Source: Carya illinoinensis
Taxonomy: Eukaryota > Streptophyta > Magnoliopsida > Fagales > Juglandaceae
Assembly (NCBI RefSeq): GCF_018687715.1
Contig: NC_056757.1
Location: forward strand, 28,749,501-28,813,500
DNA: 64,000 nt
Direction of reading: 5' to 3'
The notes beneath the pieces are model-generated. The model saw only the letters and a list, made by a program, of their open reading frames with translations. It searched no databases and was not told the origin of the DNA. Position 1 is the first letter of the stretch; each line of letters starts with the position of its first letter. The position numbers and the translations under genes are program-made. This document shows positions 1 to 11,111 of this stretch, piece after piece.

Positions 1-1923
1 CACCTGGCCACCTCAGGCGGTGTCTTATTAGCCTTGGGTCGGGCTAGACACGCCTCTCTCTTGGTAGGCACTAGGGTTGTAGTCTTGATTTTAATAGTCC
101 TCAGGGCCCTTGGGCCAGGCCTTTTTCACTCTCTCCAGTGAGTTGTGGATAGCTATCCAAAATTTGTATAAGTTGATTACTATTAAGCCAAATATCACTT
201 GGATGGATAAAGTTAAATGGTTGTTGATCGAGTGATCAGAGCAGTGCTTTCACCATCAGTAGTGCTATGAGACCCTAAGATCAAAAGGGCAGGGGCTCCA
301 AGGCATAAGCTAGTGTGGTTTGGTGGGATAATCATCAAAGATGCAGTCACTTTGTGGAGCAATTGAGGAGAGTTACTATCACAATCACCTCTTTTTCATG
401 TATCTTTGCTAGCTGAAAGAATATGCATGGTTGATGTTGATGTGACAAATAATTAAAACATACCCCGCTTGCAATGGCCTACCTTGGGGGAGCTAGCTAG
501 TTACTTGGATGGCAGCAATATTCTTTTTGTTTTTTTTGTTTTCAGAGCCAGCTAAATTAATTACTAGGGAGATGTTTCTAGTGCTATCATATTTGGAGGG
601 AAAAAGGAGTTCCCTCTTAGTTAATGCATGGGAGGAGAAAACAAGTTAGTTCATGTCCTAATGGGTACTTTATTTGATAGTACCCCAGATCGATCATGTA
701 TATATATAAAGGGCCGGGACATTTTCTCTTCAGAGACGAACGAGGATTTGGCGGATGGCTATGCAGGTCTATGCATGTTACTACTATCCATTGCATGTTA
801 GGGAAGTTACGCTGCTAGCTAGCTGCAAATAATTAATGTGTAGTGTTACCTGTATATTTGCAATATATAGGTGGTTGCTTTGTTGCTTAATTAGCTTGCA
901 ACTTGTAATTGTTCGTGTACGTTGCTTGGCGTTTGCTAGTCTTGTGTGGTTTTTGTGCTATTAGCGGCTATACAGCTCGATCCATGTTCTTGCTGGAAAT
1001 GTTATGAACTTATAATAATATTCTTTGGAAATGGTGATGGCGTGTTAGCTGTTCTTGTTAGAATTGCCGGCCGTTTCTTTGTTGCTTGCAGGTAGTACAT
1101 ACGTACTTCATGCTATGTTTATTTCATACTGCTTGTTGCTAGCTTGTTGGAGTTGCGGTGATCACCAAGTAAATTGTCTATATATTCATTCAGCCAAAAA
1201 AAAAAAAAAAGTTTCTATATTCTGAATCAATAATATTATTATATCACGTTATTGTACTAGCTAGTACAGTTGCTAAATACTTTCTGTTGGGGCTATTTCT
1301 TGTTGACCACGGCCACAACTTTTGTCCCTGGCGGCCAATTTCTTTGCTTAACATGATCCACCAAATGATTTCTTCCGCTGATCAAAAGATCATTTCTTTT
1401 TATTATTGGCATTGGATGTCCAGAAAAAGCATTCCAACTAAACCTGGATGTGTATAGGCCCTCGATAAGGAATTTTTCGTAAGTGCAATTACTTGAGAAA
1501 AATCTTCCAATTCGATGGTTCTTATAGATTGTTTGTACTCAAATAAATTTGAACTTTAAACTTGAGGGAAGTATATACCCCAAGGCCTTTACCACTCATC
1601 ATAACCCCTAGCTAGCCCATGATGAGTAAGATCATAAAGAAGAACGAGGTAGTTGGCTAGCTTTTGACTCCTAACAGTACTAGCATTTTATGAAGATTCT
1701 AATTAAACGTGATAAGTTATAAGCTAGAAACTTTTGACGACCTAATTAATGTACGTGCGACGTTTCAGTAGTACGTAGAATGAGTACTAGTGTTCTCTCT
1801 TGATGATGCATTTTAAAGCTTCCCATATCATGATGATCATGAGTTACCAACTGCTATTTTAGTTCATATGCATATATTAATGACAATAGATAATATTAAT
1901 TAATTATTTTCTTTATGCAACAG
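1..1923 (+). other. Intron 1 (3' part) of the AP1 gene
   Basis: No coding exon is visible in this stretch. It directly precedes the acceptor (ends ...gcaacag at 1923) of the first AP1 exon in the window. The usual MADS-box exon 1, which would encode an MGRG start and the DNA-binding helix, is not found here on either strand, so exon 1 lies to the left of the window. A long first intron is normal for AP1/FUL genes and often carries regulatory DNA. The sequence is AT-rich and has an A-tract near 1197-1210. I see no clear transposon in it. Confidence 0.7.
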
Positions 1924-2638
1924 CATGGAAAAGATACTTGAACGTTATGAGAGCTATTCTTATGCAGAGGGGAAGCTAGTCACTACAGATTCTGAATTTC
2001 AGGTAATTTGTCAATACAGATCATCTAAATTCATGATTTACAAACGTAGCATGCATGCATGGTATATTAATGTCATGTATGTGTATATATATATATATAT
2101 ATATATAATTATTTGTCATCAAAGTGATTATTTGCGCCAAGAGCTTAATGACCGCATGGCATATGACGAGATTCTTTTAATGGAAAATCTGGGTTCGAAA
2201 CTCTCCGCCCCCTGTATAAAAAAAATGATTATTTGCAATAAGAATATATTTATTTTAACATGATCTTGTGCATGCAGGGGAATTGGAACTCGGAGTTTTC
2301 TAGACTCAAGGCTAAGGTCGAGCTTTTGCAAAGAAGCCACGGGTATATATGTAGTAGCTAGCTTACTTAATTGATTACATCCGTGCCAGTACTCATCATG
2401 TGTCATGTTTTCTTAATTATTTAGGGGATCGGAGTTACGACATGCATGCAGTATCCTGCATTTATTTACTTGTACAGAACTAATTAATTATTTAAACCAT
2501 CAGTTTTAATTATCTTATATTGATTTATCCAACTATAAAAATAATTATGATAATTTTGCCATGTGACCTATTTTTTGTACATGTATAGTCAATATTCTTA
2601 ATATCAATGGTGAACTTTAATACGTTTAACTTTCTATA

Positions 2639-2673
<35 letters not shown>

Positions 2674-3392
2674 ACCTCTTTGATCATCAGGCACTATTTG
2701 GGGGATGATCTGGGATCATTAAGTCACAAGGAGCTACAACATTTAGAGCAACAGCTTGATGCTTCTCTTAAGCGTATTCGATCAAGAAAAGTACGTACTG
2801 CGTTAGCTATCTATATATTATTTATGATGACAGCTTCCGGCCACCATTAATATTATTTATTATGGCACTGAAATATTTCTCTCTTGCAGAACCAACTCAT
2901 GCATGAGACAATCTCGGATCTTCAGAGAAAGGCAAGCTGGCCGGCCTTTATCGGCACATTAATCATGATCTAATTGGTTTTTGCAAATCACCGAGGATAT
3001 ATATATATATATATATATATATTTTCATATTTATATATGCTTAATTCCCATTTCTGCATGCTTACTATTTTATATCTTTGAAGGGTCGACTTTGGCACAT
3101 GATCTTGATTATAAATCCCCAAAGAGCTTTTGCATTTCTATGTTCACAACAAGTAGTCGACTGCTCAGTGTGTAAATCGGTCCGAAATTCATATCTGATC
3201 AATGTGCTAATTCGCTGCATATATGCATGCAGGAGAAGGCAATAAAGGAGCAGAATACCGTCCTAGCAAAGAAGGTGACGTACCCCGTGATCTATATATA
3301 TATATATATATATTTGCATGCATGCACGCAAATTTGGTATATATAGCAGCTTCGGCAAGGAGCTTTAGCCAAATTTATTGAAAAGAATAAAT

Positions 3393-3431
<39 letters not shown>

Positions 3432-4282
3432 AGCTCAAAGAAAAGGAGGAAACTGTGGCGCCACAGGCACAGTACTGGGAGCAGCAAAACCATGACCCTA
3501 ATGGATCATCATCGTTCCTACTGCCACAGCAACCTCCCTGTTCAAACATAGGGTAATTAAGCTTCTATCTCTGACAGAGAAATATATTGTCTATTATACC
3601 ATACTGTACTATTTCTTTCCAGAATTATTCTTTATGTGTAGCTAAATGTGAAAGCTAGTTGGCTGGCCGACGTGCCAATGAAACAAATAATAACAATGCC
3701 TTCCTCTTCCCTACGCTAGCTTCTCCTGCATCCCAAATTCTCATTTATAAAACTTATGTTTTCGGCTTCTTAGAAAGAATAAAAATTAGGGTTCTTCTAC
3801 ATAGACCGAATGGTTGCACCGAAGGAATGCATTCCTTTAAAAAAACCAACAAACAACAGGAATGCACATCCTTAGCATTTTCCTAAAATTTATATAACTT
3901 TCAACATTTTACAGAGGACATAGTCAAATATGATCACTTCCAGTATTACTGATCAATGAAGTAATATGATATCAATGTTATATATATGCAACTGGACCTA
4001 ACCCTATTATATATTTTAAGTGTGAATATGATCAGTTCGAGAGTATGGGATGCATCCCAAATCCCATGGTTCGAGTTTTTTTTACTGTCTGGAACTAGAA
4101 AGTAGACTACATAGATAAAATTGTTTTGAGGCAGTGCCGTTAAGATGCTATTTGGGATGTGTCTGGTATGCAGTGGCAGTACTGACTGGGAACAAGAGCC
4201 AGAGATGCAGAGGAATCATGAACTCAACCTCACTCTTGAACCAATTTATAATTCATATCACCTTGGATGCTTTGCCCTGTGA
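1924..4282 (+). CDS. AP1: APETALA1-like MADS-box transcription factor, exons 2-8 (5' partial)
   Basis: MIKC-type floral meristem and sepal/petal identity factor; nuclear; dimerises through its K domain. Exons read: 1924-2002, 2278-2342, 2691-2790, 2890-2931, 3233-3274, 3434-3552, 4174-4282 (79, 65, 100, 42, 42, 119 and 109 bp), the 79/100/42/42 pattern being typical of AP1/FUL. They encode the I region ([16 protein letters not shown]), the K domain ([20 protein letters not shown]) and a Q-rich C region. The protein ends in the euAP1 motif ...[12 protein letters not shown], a CaaX-type prenylation signal, which separates AP1 from FUL paralogues. The visible part is 185 residues; with a normal 62-residue MADS exon the protein would be about 247 aa. 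Intron 5 starts with GC rather than GT. Introns 2, 3, 5 and 6 carry (TA)n runs, and the tract before exon 7 is a (CT)n repeat. The MADS-box exon is outside the window. Confidence 0.93.
2079..2107. repeat. (TA)n microsatellite in AP1 intron 2
   Basis: Run of about twelve TA units after a GTGTA stretch. It lies between exon 2 and exon 3 and creates a spurious tyrosine/isoleucine ORF. Confidence 0.9.
2642..2671. repeat. (TA)n microsatellite in AP1 intron 3
   Basis: Uninterrupted AT dinucleotides that end about 20 bp before the acceptor of exon 4. Confidence 0.9.
2998..3022. repeat. (TA)n microsatellite in AP1 intron 5
   Basis: Pure AT dinucleotide run inside the GC-AG intron. Confidence 0.9.
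3293..3313. repeat. (TA)n microsatellite in AP1 intron 6
   Basis: Short TA run shortly after the donor of intron 6. Confidence 0.85.
3394..3429 (+). repeat. (CT)n microsatellite forming the 3' splice tract of AP1 intron 6
   Basis: About seventeen CT units lie directly before AATAG and the first base of exon 7 (3434). The microsatellite therefore acts as the polypyrimidine tract of this intron, so repeat-length alleles could affect splicing. Confidence 0.9.
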
Positions 4283-5220
4283 AATGATCAGGGAAGTATT
4301 AAAGACACTGCTACTTCTAGCTGGGTATATATATATTTATATGTTTGGTTTCTTTTTGAATGTGGGGAAGTAATTAAATTCTGAATCCTCTAATTATACC
4401 TAGCTGCCTAATATATTGTGGACCTTGTTTTGAGACAAGAAACATATATTTAATATGAGCATGCTCATAAATGAAATCATTGCTCTGTTGTTGAGATGAA
4501 TTATATATAGAATATATCTCACTTTGTATTTTCACAGAGCATGCACTCATTATTTCTATTCTTTTATTTCGCCAAGTGGATTTTATTTTCAAATGCAAAC
4601 CGGATGGTATTTGTGTACCTATCTACAACCTTTGAAGCTGAAACTTTAGATCTTATGTGAAAAGGTGACTGGCTTCACTATTTGTCTGTATTTCAGTTAT
4701 ATAACAGTGCAAACTACGTACTGAAACTTTTAATAGACAAAATCTCATACTTGAAACTTTTGCATGTTCATCTTTCTCCTAATTTTCATCCTCGGATAAA
4801 ACTTACATCAATTTCATGATTTTCATCCTAGCACAGAATTTATATAAATTTTCATTTCTAAAGATGGTCGTGTCAAATATACAAACCTAATGTACTCATG
4901 TATGTATGATAAATACATCAGGATTCAGGAAGGCCAAAAGGACATTTGAAAAAAGAGAAAAATCAAATATGCTGGTAATGGTATCATTCATCTATAATCC
5001 ATTAAACCAGAACTAATAAATTGATATAATGTGACATAGAGAGGGAGGTCATTCAGCATGCATGTATTAACAGAATCTGGATTTTAGTCTCTTTCGCGTA
5101 CATTTGGTGAACTATGAGAACTTATCAGGATCATGTTTCCGCTCGACCTCATCTGCTTCTGCAATTGTATCTTCATCATCTTCAATTTTCTACTCTTTAC
5201 ATGCCATGAGAAAGTTGAGA
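4283..5220. other. AP1 3' flank / intergenic between convergent genes
   Basis: Follows the AP1 stop codon and contains the presumed 3' UTRs of AP1 (+) and of the RING gene (-), which are transcribed toward each other. No coding signal or transposon structure is seen; AT-rich. Confidence 0.6.
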
Positions 5221-7480
5221 TTAATTTGTTGCATCGAGTATCAACACCTGGAAAACCAGTTCATATTTAAGAGTTCAGTGCAATGTAACATATGCACTTC
5301 AATGAAAAATTGGGGAACAGTCGAAAACGTTAGAATGAAAGCAAACCCTGCTTGGCTTTCTGGTTCTTAGCAAGTTAGCAACACACGAGTGACGAATCTG
5401 ATTTATGAAACTAAACATCTTACTAAGAAGTCTGAAGAGGAAATTGAAGAGGAAATTGCTTACCTGGCAACATACGGGACAGGTCTCACTTCTCTCCATC
5501 CATTCATATATACAACTAAGGTGGTAAGGATGAGAACATTGGGTTAAAATCTTAGGATTCTCAGGTGTGTATTCTGTCAACAGAAAAGCATGGTAAGAGT
5601 CACGGTGAAAATGAAAGTAGCAAAACTTTTTCTTTGACATTAAACAATTTCTATCTTCTAGCTAGATGAGACAGATCATATCCTGCTCAGAAGTTGGACA
5701 AAGAAATCAGGATAAACTGACCACTTGTTCTTCACCTTGCCAGATTAAGGCACTGGATCCAAAAAAAAAAAAAAAACAGGTTACCTTCAAGACATATAGG
5801 GCAGATATCTTCATGATCTTCTGGTAATGCACGGTCATAGAGGTCCCCAGCTTTCCTATTTTCCAATGAGAACTTCAGCGAGGAATCTGTTGAAAGTTCT
5901 TCTCCAGTGTGAGTACTAGAACTGAGCTCTGAATGAATGCTCAAATCACCTTTACCTTCGTTTAGTCCTTTGACCTGCCCATCCAGTTGCAAATTGGAGG
6001 ATCGAAAATCGGTATTTGATGCCAAAGTTCCAGGAGGAGATAAAATAGTCGCAGGTTCTGTAAATGCAGGTGCCCCATTTGGAGTTGAGGAAGCTGCCTG
6101 CTGGGAGGATGAATGCAGAGCATGCATTTGCCCACCTCTGAAAAATGCCGCAAACTGTACATAATTTCATTAGAATAGCTGGATACAGATCATGGGGAAT
6201 TTCCAAGCATTCAATGAACTATCATTCAATTATCAAGGTTAAGATCGAAACAAAATTATCTACGAAAATTTAACTTCACATCTATAGAGCAAATGTCGCA
6301 AGATACTTCATTCTATGCTCCTGATTATCTAAGGACTAGCACATAATGAAATCATATCACAATAAGCTTCTCCACATGAGCTGGCATACAATCCAGATAC
6401 CATGACCTAGGACTAGCATTTCTCTAAAGCAGAAATGATAAAATCACCGTTCATGTCTCTTGTTTGTGTACACGGATCCGTGTCTGTAGCAATGCTCTTC
6501 TCTGAAGTCTTAAATGGGAAGTAGTTCAATTGGGAGGGGTGATTTGACAGTCAAGATTATACCACGTCACCTATTTTTTTCATCTTAACGTACTGTCGAT
6601 GGTTCGGATGCAAAATGTTAGACACCTTGTAATTCAAGGGTGGAAAGTGTATTTTTCTTTTTACTTCTTCGTAATGGAATGTTATTAGAAAGCAACAAAA
6701 GGTTTAAACTTTAGAAAGATACAAACATGACCAGTAGTTCAAAGAACAATTTTACTTTATCATCTCCACACACACGTGTACACACTATATCTATTTTATT
6801 TTATTTTATTTTTTATTTTTTCTATAACAAATATGTGGTGTATGGATGATAAATAGAAAAATTCAATTAATTTGATAATAATAAAATAAAAAAATATTAA
6901 AATATGTAAATTAAGTGTGTAGTATAAAACGATAAGTAACATCACTCGTAGTTCAAATACTTATCATGACTATATGGGAAATAATTTGTGAAGTCTAGCT
7001 AGGGTATGTAAGTTTCGCACACTTTCTTTAAAATAAAATGAATAAATATAGGAGCCACATGAAAAAACTTACTTTTAACTGTAGACCATTCTTTTTTTAA
7101 AGGGATTACATGACGAATTTACAAATCTTAATACTGTATCTGACATTGCCCTAACTATATTACTGATTGCATTTACTAGCTGTGATTCTGCTATTTCACA
7201 GGCCGGTGTTGTGATTCATTGAGATGCATGGAACAAGCATTCCTAGTAACTGAAGGCTTCATGAAAAATATAAGTACTAGTGAGAGATCTACATGAATCC
7301 TTTTGCTAATAGCTATTCCGCAGGAAACAAAAGGTCAATGTAGAAGGACTACCATGGACATTATACCTTGCTGAATGAGTTACGAGTGAAGCACAGAGGA
7401 CAAGTGCAGTTTTCCTGTCTGGATACATTAGCAGTTTCTGCAGGATCCTCGTCATGAAAGCAACAAAAAAAAGAATCCAT
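5221..7480 (-). CDS. RING-H2 E3 ubiquitin-protein ligase (At3g02290/At5g15790-like)
   Basis: Probable E3 ligase that recruits E2-ubiquitin through a C-terminal RING-H2 domain. Coding exons on the minus strand: 7367-7480, 6154-5785, 5573-5464, 5247-5221, giving 206 residues. The start ATG at 7480 opens a cysteine-rich N-terminus (MDSFFCCFHDEDPAE, then CTCPLC) typical of this small plant family. The middle is Ser/Thr-rich and probably disordered. The RING, split by intron 2 after CPICLE, continues EYTPENPK..., then CSHPYHLSCIYEWMERSETC and CPVC, so all eight zinc ligands (C3H2C3) are present. The last exon adds only eight residues (VLILDATN). All splice sites are GT-AG and phases agree. Family lengths are around 200-230 aa. 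It is tail to tail with AP1. Substrates cannot be inferred from sequence. Confidence 0.9.
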
Positions 7481-8460
7481 CTTAAGGCTTCAATTTCTAC
7501 AGAGATATGGACTTCTGCAAGACATATTAACGTCTCATTAGCAAAATTGAAATAAGTTTCTCAATGCCAGTGTAAAGAACATATTCAAATAACATCAAAG
7601 AAGTCAACAGTAAACAGCCAAGATGACCGTCCAACGACATTAACAATCGAGTCTGCATTTAGTTTGCTGAAAATTTCCCAGAATTTTAATCCTCGAGTGA
7701 ATATTAACTTGCAACGATATTTTAAATTAATTATATAACTAGGAAGAATTATTTTATTCTTCCAGATAGAACTCTTGTCTTGGCGTTTGTTTTCCTGGAA
7801 AATGTTTTCTTTTCAAAACGGGCTGACTTAAAAAATTCCAGAACCCAATCAGCTTCAAACTGGGACAGAACAGGGGGAAAAAAAACAAGAAAGGACAGAC
7901 AAATCATTTAGAACCAACTACACGGCATCATATTCTCGTGAGGATGCTCAATTGAATGAACGGATTCTTCCTGGAATATGAATCCTTGACATTTCAGTAA
8001 AAACCAGCATATACGATCAATCATATGTAGAGTCGTGAAGATGGTCCAACATAATTACTTCACTAAATCCCATGAACGAGTAACTTCTACAAATAGAAAG
8101 CAACAACAAACCAACCAAAAAAACAAGATGCTAGAAACCTTGGCAACACAAAGCGAACGTCGGAGAAACTTGGAAAGGAGAAAAAATATATGTATAAATA
8201 AAAGAACGCTAAACTGGGAAAACATACATGTCTCCGGTGTGAGAGCAGATAGCAGAAACCTTCGAAAATATTATTCTGAAGCAGATATGAATCGAAGAAC
8301 GATTTATAGATATAGAGATGAAGATGAAGGATGGGAAATTGAGGAATAGAAGAAGACGAAGACATGATGAGTTCCACTTGGAGTCGGAGTCGGAGTCTGA
8401 GATGGTTTCTTCGCGTAGGTTTCTTCGCCCATAAAAAAGCTAAAATAAGATTTTGTGGGG
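7481..8460 (-). promoter_or_regulatory. 5' UTR (probably spliced) and proximal promoter of the RING gene
   Basis: Upstream of the ATG at 7480, a plausible minus-strand acceptor (CTTGCAG) lies at about 7516-7522. A plausible donor follows a CT-rich leader (...TTCGAAG|GTTTCTGC) near 8257-8262, so a 5'-UTR intron of roughly 740 bp is likely. The leader (about 8260-8400) is rich in TCTTC, as plant leaders often are. Two GGGCCC/TGGGCC site-II-like motifs lie at about 8467-8485, just upstream. The exon limits are inferred, not proven. Confidence 0.5.
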
Positions 8461-8489
8461 CTTACTGGGCCCCTCTCGGGCCCACTTTC

Positions 8490-9265
8490 CGCCGATCGTG
8501 TCGACTTCTTTGTGGCGTGTCCTCATATACTATGGTCTGATCTGGAAGGAAAAAATTTATGATGTGATATCATATAAAAAATTTATAAATAAAATATAAA
8601 TATCACATAATAAGAAAATAATAAATATCATTATTCATTTCGAAAACTACAAAAACTTTTTTATTTTTTTATTTTTTTTAATATTTTTGTTTATTCTTAA
8701 TTTGGCATGTGAATCAGCATGTCGATCTTTAGGATTTTGATCGATTAATTTATATCATTACGTACGTGCCAAATCCCATTTTGTTTAAAAAAATTCGAGG
8801 CGTGTATTTCTAAATGAGAAGGCTTTAAAAATTAGATATATTTTGTAGTGGAGTTTAGATAAAATTTATGTGATGGTTGGTATTTTTTTATAGCTTTTAT
8901 AAAAATTATTTTATTTATTTATTTATGAAAAATTAGGGAAACACATCATGACTTACTATATATAATTCTATATAGTGCATGTAAATTAATATGTAAATTA
9001 AAAGTAATGATATATAGAATCTTAAGATATGCAATCGTACTCATTTTTTTTTTTATGTGTGTCAAATTTATTTATTTATTTATTTTTTAAAAAATTTACA
9101 AAACTTCCACATCTTAAAATCGCATAAATTATTTTGATGTAAATTAAACATATTACTTACTATAAAAATCATAACAATTATAAGTGTCATTTTTCTTCGT
9201 TCTAATATGGACAGATCGAACTAGAAAGTCATGTACAGTACTGCCCAAATATGCATAAGAAAATT
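8490..9265. other. AT-rich intergenic DNA
   Basis: No ORF with family resemblance and no clear repeat structure. Contains poly-A/T runs and TTTATT iterations. Confidence 0.6.
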
Positions 9266-9778
9266 AGAGCATCCTTAATGGATTATTTAAAGTTAAATGA
9301 CACTTTTGATGAATGTAAGATGAATTTAACTTTTGATTATTTCATTCACATAAGTCTTCATATTGGAATAACTAGTTTTTCAATATATAATAATAAAATA
9401 ATATAAGATGAATTTGACTTAGGCTATTCACATCAAAACTCTACACTGGATTATCTATTTATTCATTATATAGTAATGAGTAATTAATAATTAAAAAAAT
9501 ATTTAATTTTTTGTAAATATTAACTTATTTTATTTGATCATATTTTACTATATATATATTCTACTTATTATATGTTAATTAATAATAATATTCTAATTAA
9601 ATTACATTTGCTCTTTAATTAGTAACAAGCGAATTTGATTTTACTTTTATAAATAATGTAGCTCAAAGTCAATAAATTTAAATTTACATAATCCATTGCA
9701 AGCAATATTTTTTTTTTAATCTCTAATAATTAAATAAGACTTTATTTTTACATTTCGATAATCCATTAAGAATTCTTT
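9266..9778. mobile_element. MITE-like element with about 20-bp inverted ends
   Basis: The left end GAGCATCCTTAATGGATTAT (9267-9286) is matched, with a few mismatches, by the reverse complement of the right end ATAATCCATTAAGAATTCTT (9758-9777). The interior is AT-rich, non-coding and repeats the ATAATCCATT word. This is the structure of a non-autonomous DNA transposon of about 510 bp. The superfamily is undetermined and no convincing TSD was found. Confidence 0.45.
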
Positions 9779-10848
9779 TATGATTTTGGGCTGGAATTTG
9801 GGTCGAGGCATCTGTACTTGCCACAGCTAATTAGCCTAGCCCATGTATTTGATCAGCTCGGTCCAACTTCCATGCATACCCATTTCCACGTACGTAGTCG
9901 TACAGCTAGCTCTTACGTACGTACGCGCTTGTTCCTCGGCTAATTTCTCGATTTGGGTACGTGGGACATGATGAAGAAGAGACACTACATGCAACATGCA
10001 GAATCATGATTTTGCATTGCTTTTGCATGCCTTTTAATTCGTTGGATTACTAGTGATTAGACTGCATGCGGCATATTGTTTTGTTTGAATAATCAATGAA
10101 TTGGTCAGCAGTATTATTAGTTAATCGGGATTATGGAAAAAGTTGAGCACCGAGACGTTTGAAAGAGGTAAGAAAAGGCAGAAAGGTTGCATGGTAAGTG
10201 CCAATATTAGGTGAAAAATATATAAGATGCTAGAATCTAATTACTTATACCACCTTGTTGATTGATTCGTGTCATGCCCGCCATCATCATGTTTGGTTAC
10301 TTGTGCTTTTTTTTATGAAACCATGCACAATTAATAATAAAGACAATGCAATTCCAATTTTTGCCGACACATAGGTACAAACATTGATAGGACAGACAGG
10401 TGGAATTAAAGTTTGTGAGACGACATCTTAGCCATCAGCATCCGTCCTTTCACGTTAAGGAAGGAATATATCTCATCTTAATCTAAGAAATCAGCCCGGC
10501 ATGGACCATATATCCAACTTATTGCTAGATCTAGTGTTTCAATGTTGCCATTTTTTTTGTACTTCTTTAATTATATGATATGGGTATAACGATTATATAT
10601 GGTCATCTACACGTACGACTTAAGTTTAATGGTCCTTAAAACGTATTTATCCAAAATTGATAGGCATATGTAGTGCTACTATAGAGATCTTATAGTATTT
10701 ATTAATCATTTAATACCATATATACATATGAAACATTCACACCGATAATAACAAATATTATAAAATTCATTTTATGTGTCCGTCTCTAATCGATCTTGAA
10801 TGTCTACTTGAGTTGAGGCTTTTCATATTTTTTTAAAGCAAGCGCATC
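9779..10848. other. Intergenic DNA, no gene recognised
   Basis: Contains ACGTACGT-type words around 9889-9930 but no coding region or repeat that I can name. Ends at the target site of the Copia element to the right. Confidence 0.6.
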
Positions 10849-10853
10849 AATGA

Positions 10854-11111
10854 TATAGAGAATTTGAACACTTGTATTTTATTGTAATTTCTGTCACACT
10901 ATGTATTACAGAGGAGGCTCCTATTTATACAAATATACCTATACAGACAGGAAAGGAAAGAGCACGTAATTGGCTCTGCTGTACGTAAAACAGAGAAATA
11001 CAAAAGACTAAGATATGGAAAGTGAATACAGTTGACTTCGTAATTCTTGCTAGACAAAATCAAGGAAAACGATTTGCAGTGATTACAAAGATTTGTAGTG
11101 ATCATCTATTA
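10854..11111 (-). repeat. 3' LTR of Copia 1
   Basis: 258 bp, matching 15215-15472 with about 7 substitutions. TATAAATA (minus strand) at 10922-10929 is a promoter-like box. The inner edge is preceded in element orientation by a G-rich tract (CTTGCGGGGGCG, 11112-11123), the likely polypurine tract. Confidence 0.93.

Noticed and set aside
1925..2263. 112-codon ORF on + strand
   Set aside because: Only the first 78 bases are AP1 exon 2; the rest reads through a GT donor into a (TA)n intron.
8035..8349. 104-codon + ORF and 96-codon - ORF near 8.1-8.4 kb
   Set aside because: They overlap the presumed RING-gene leader and intron; biased Lys/Arg or Phe/Tyr composition with no family resemblance.
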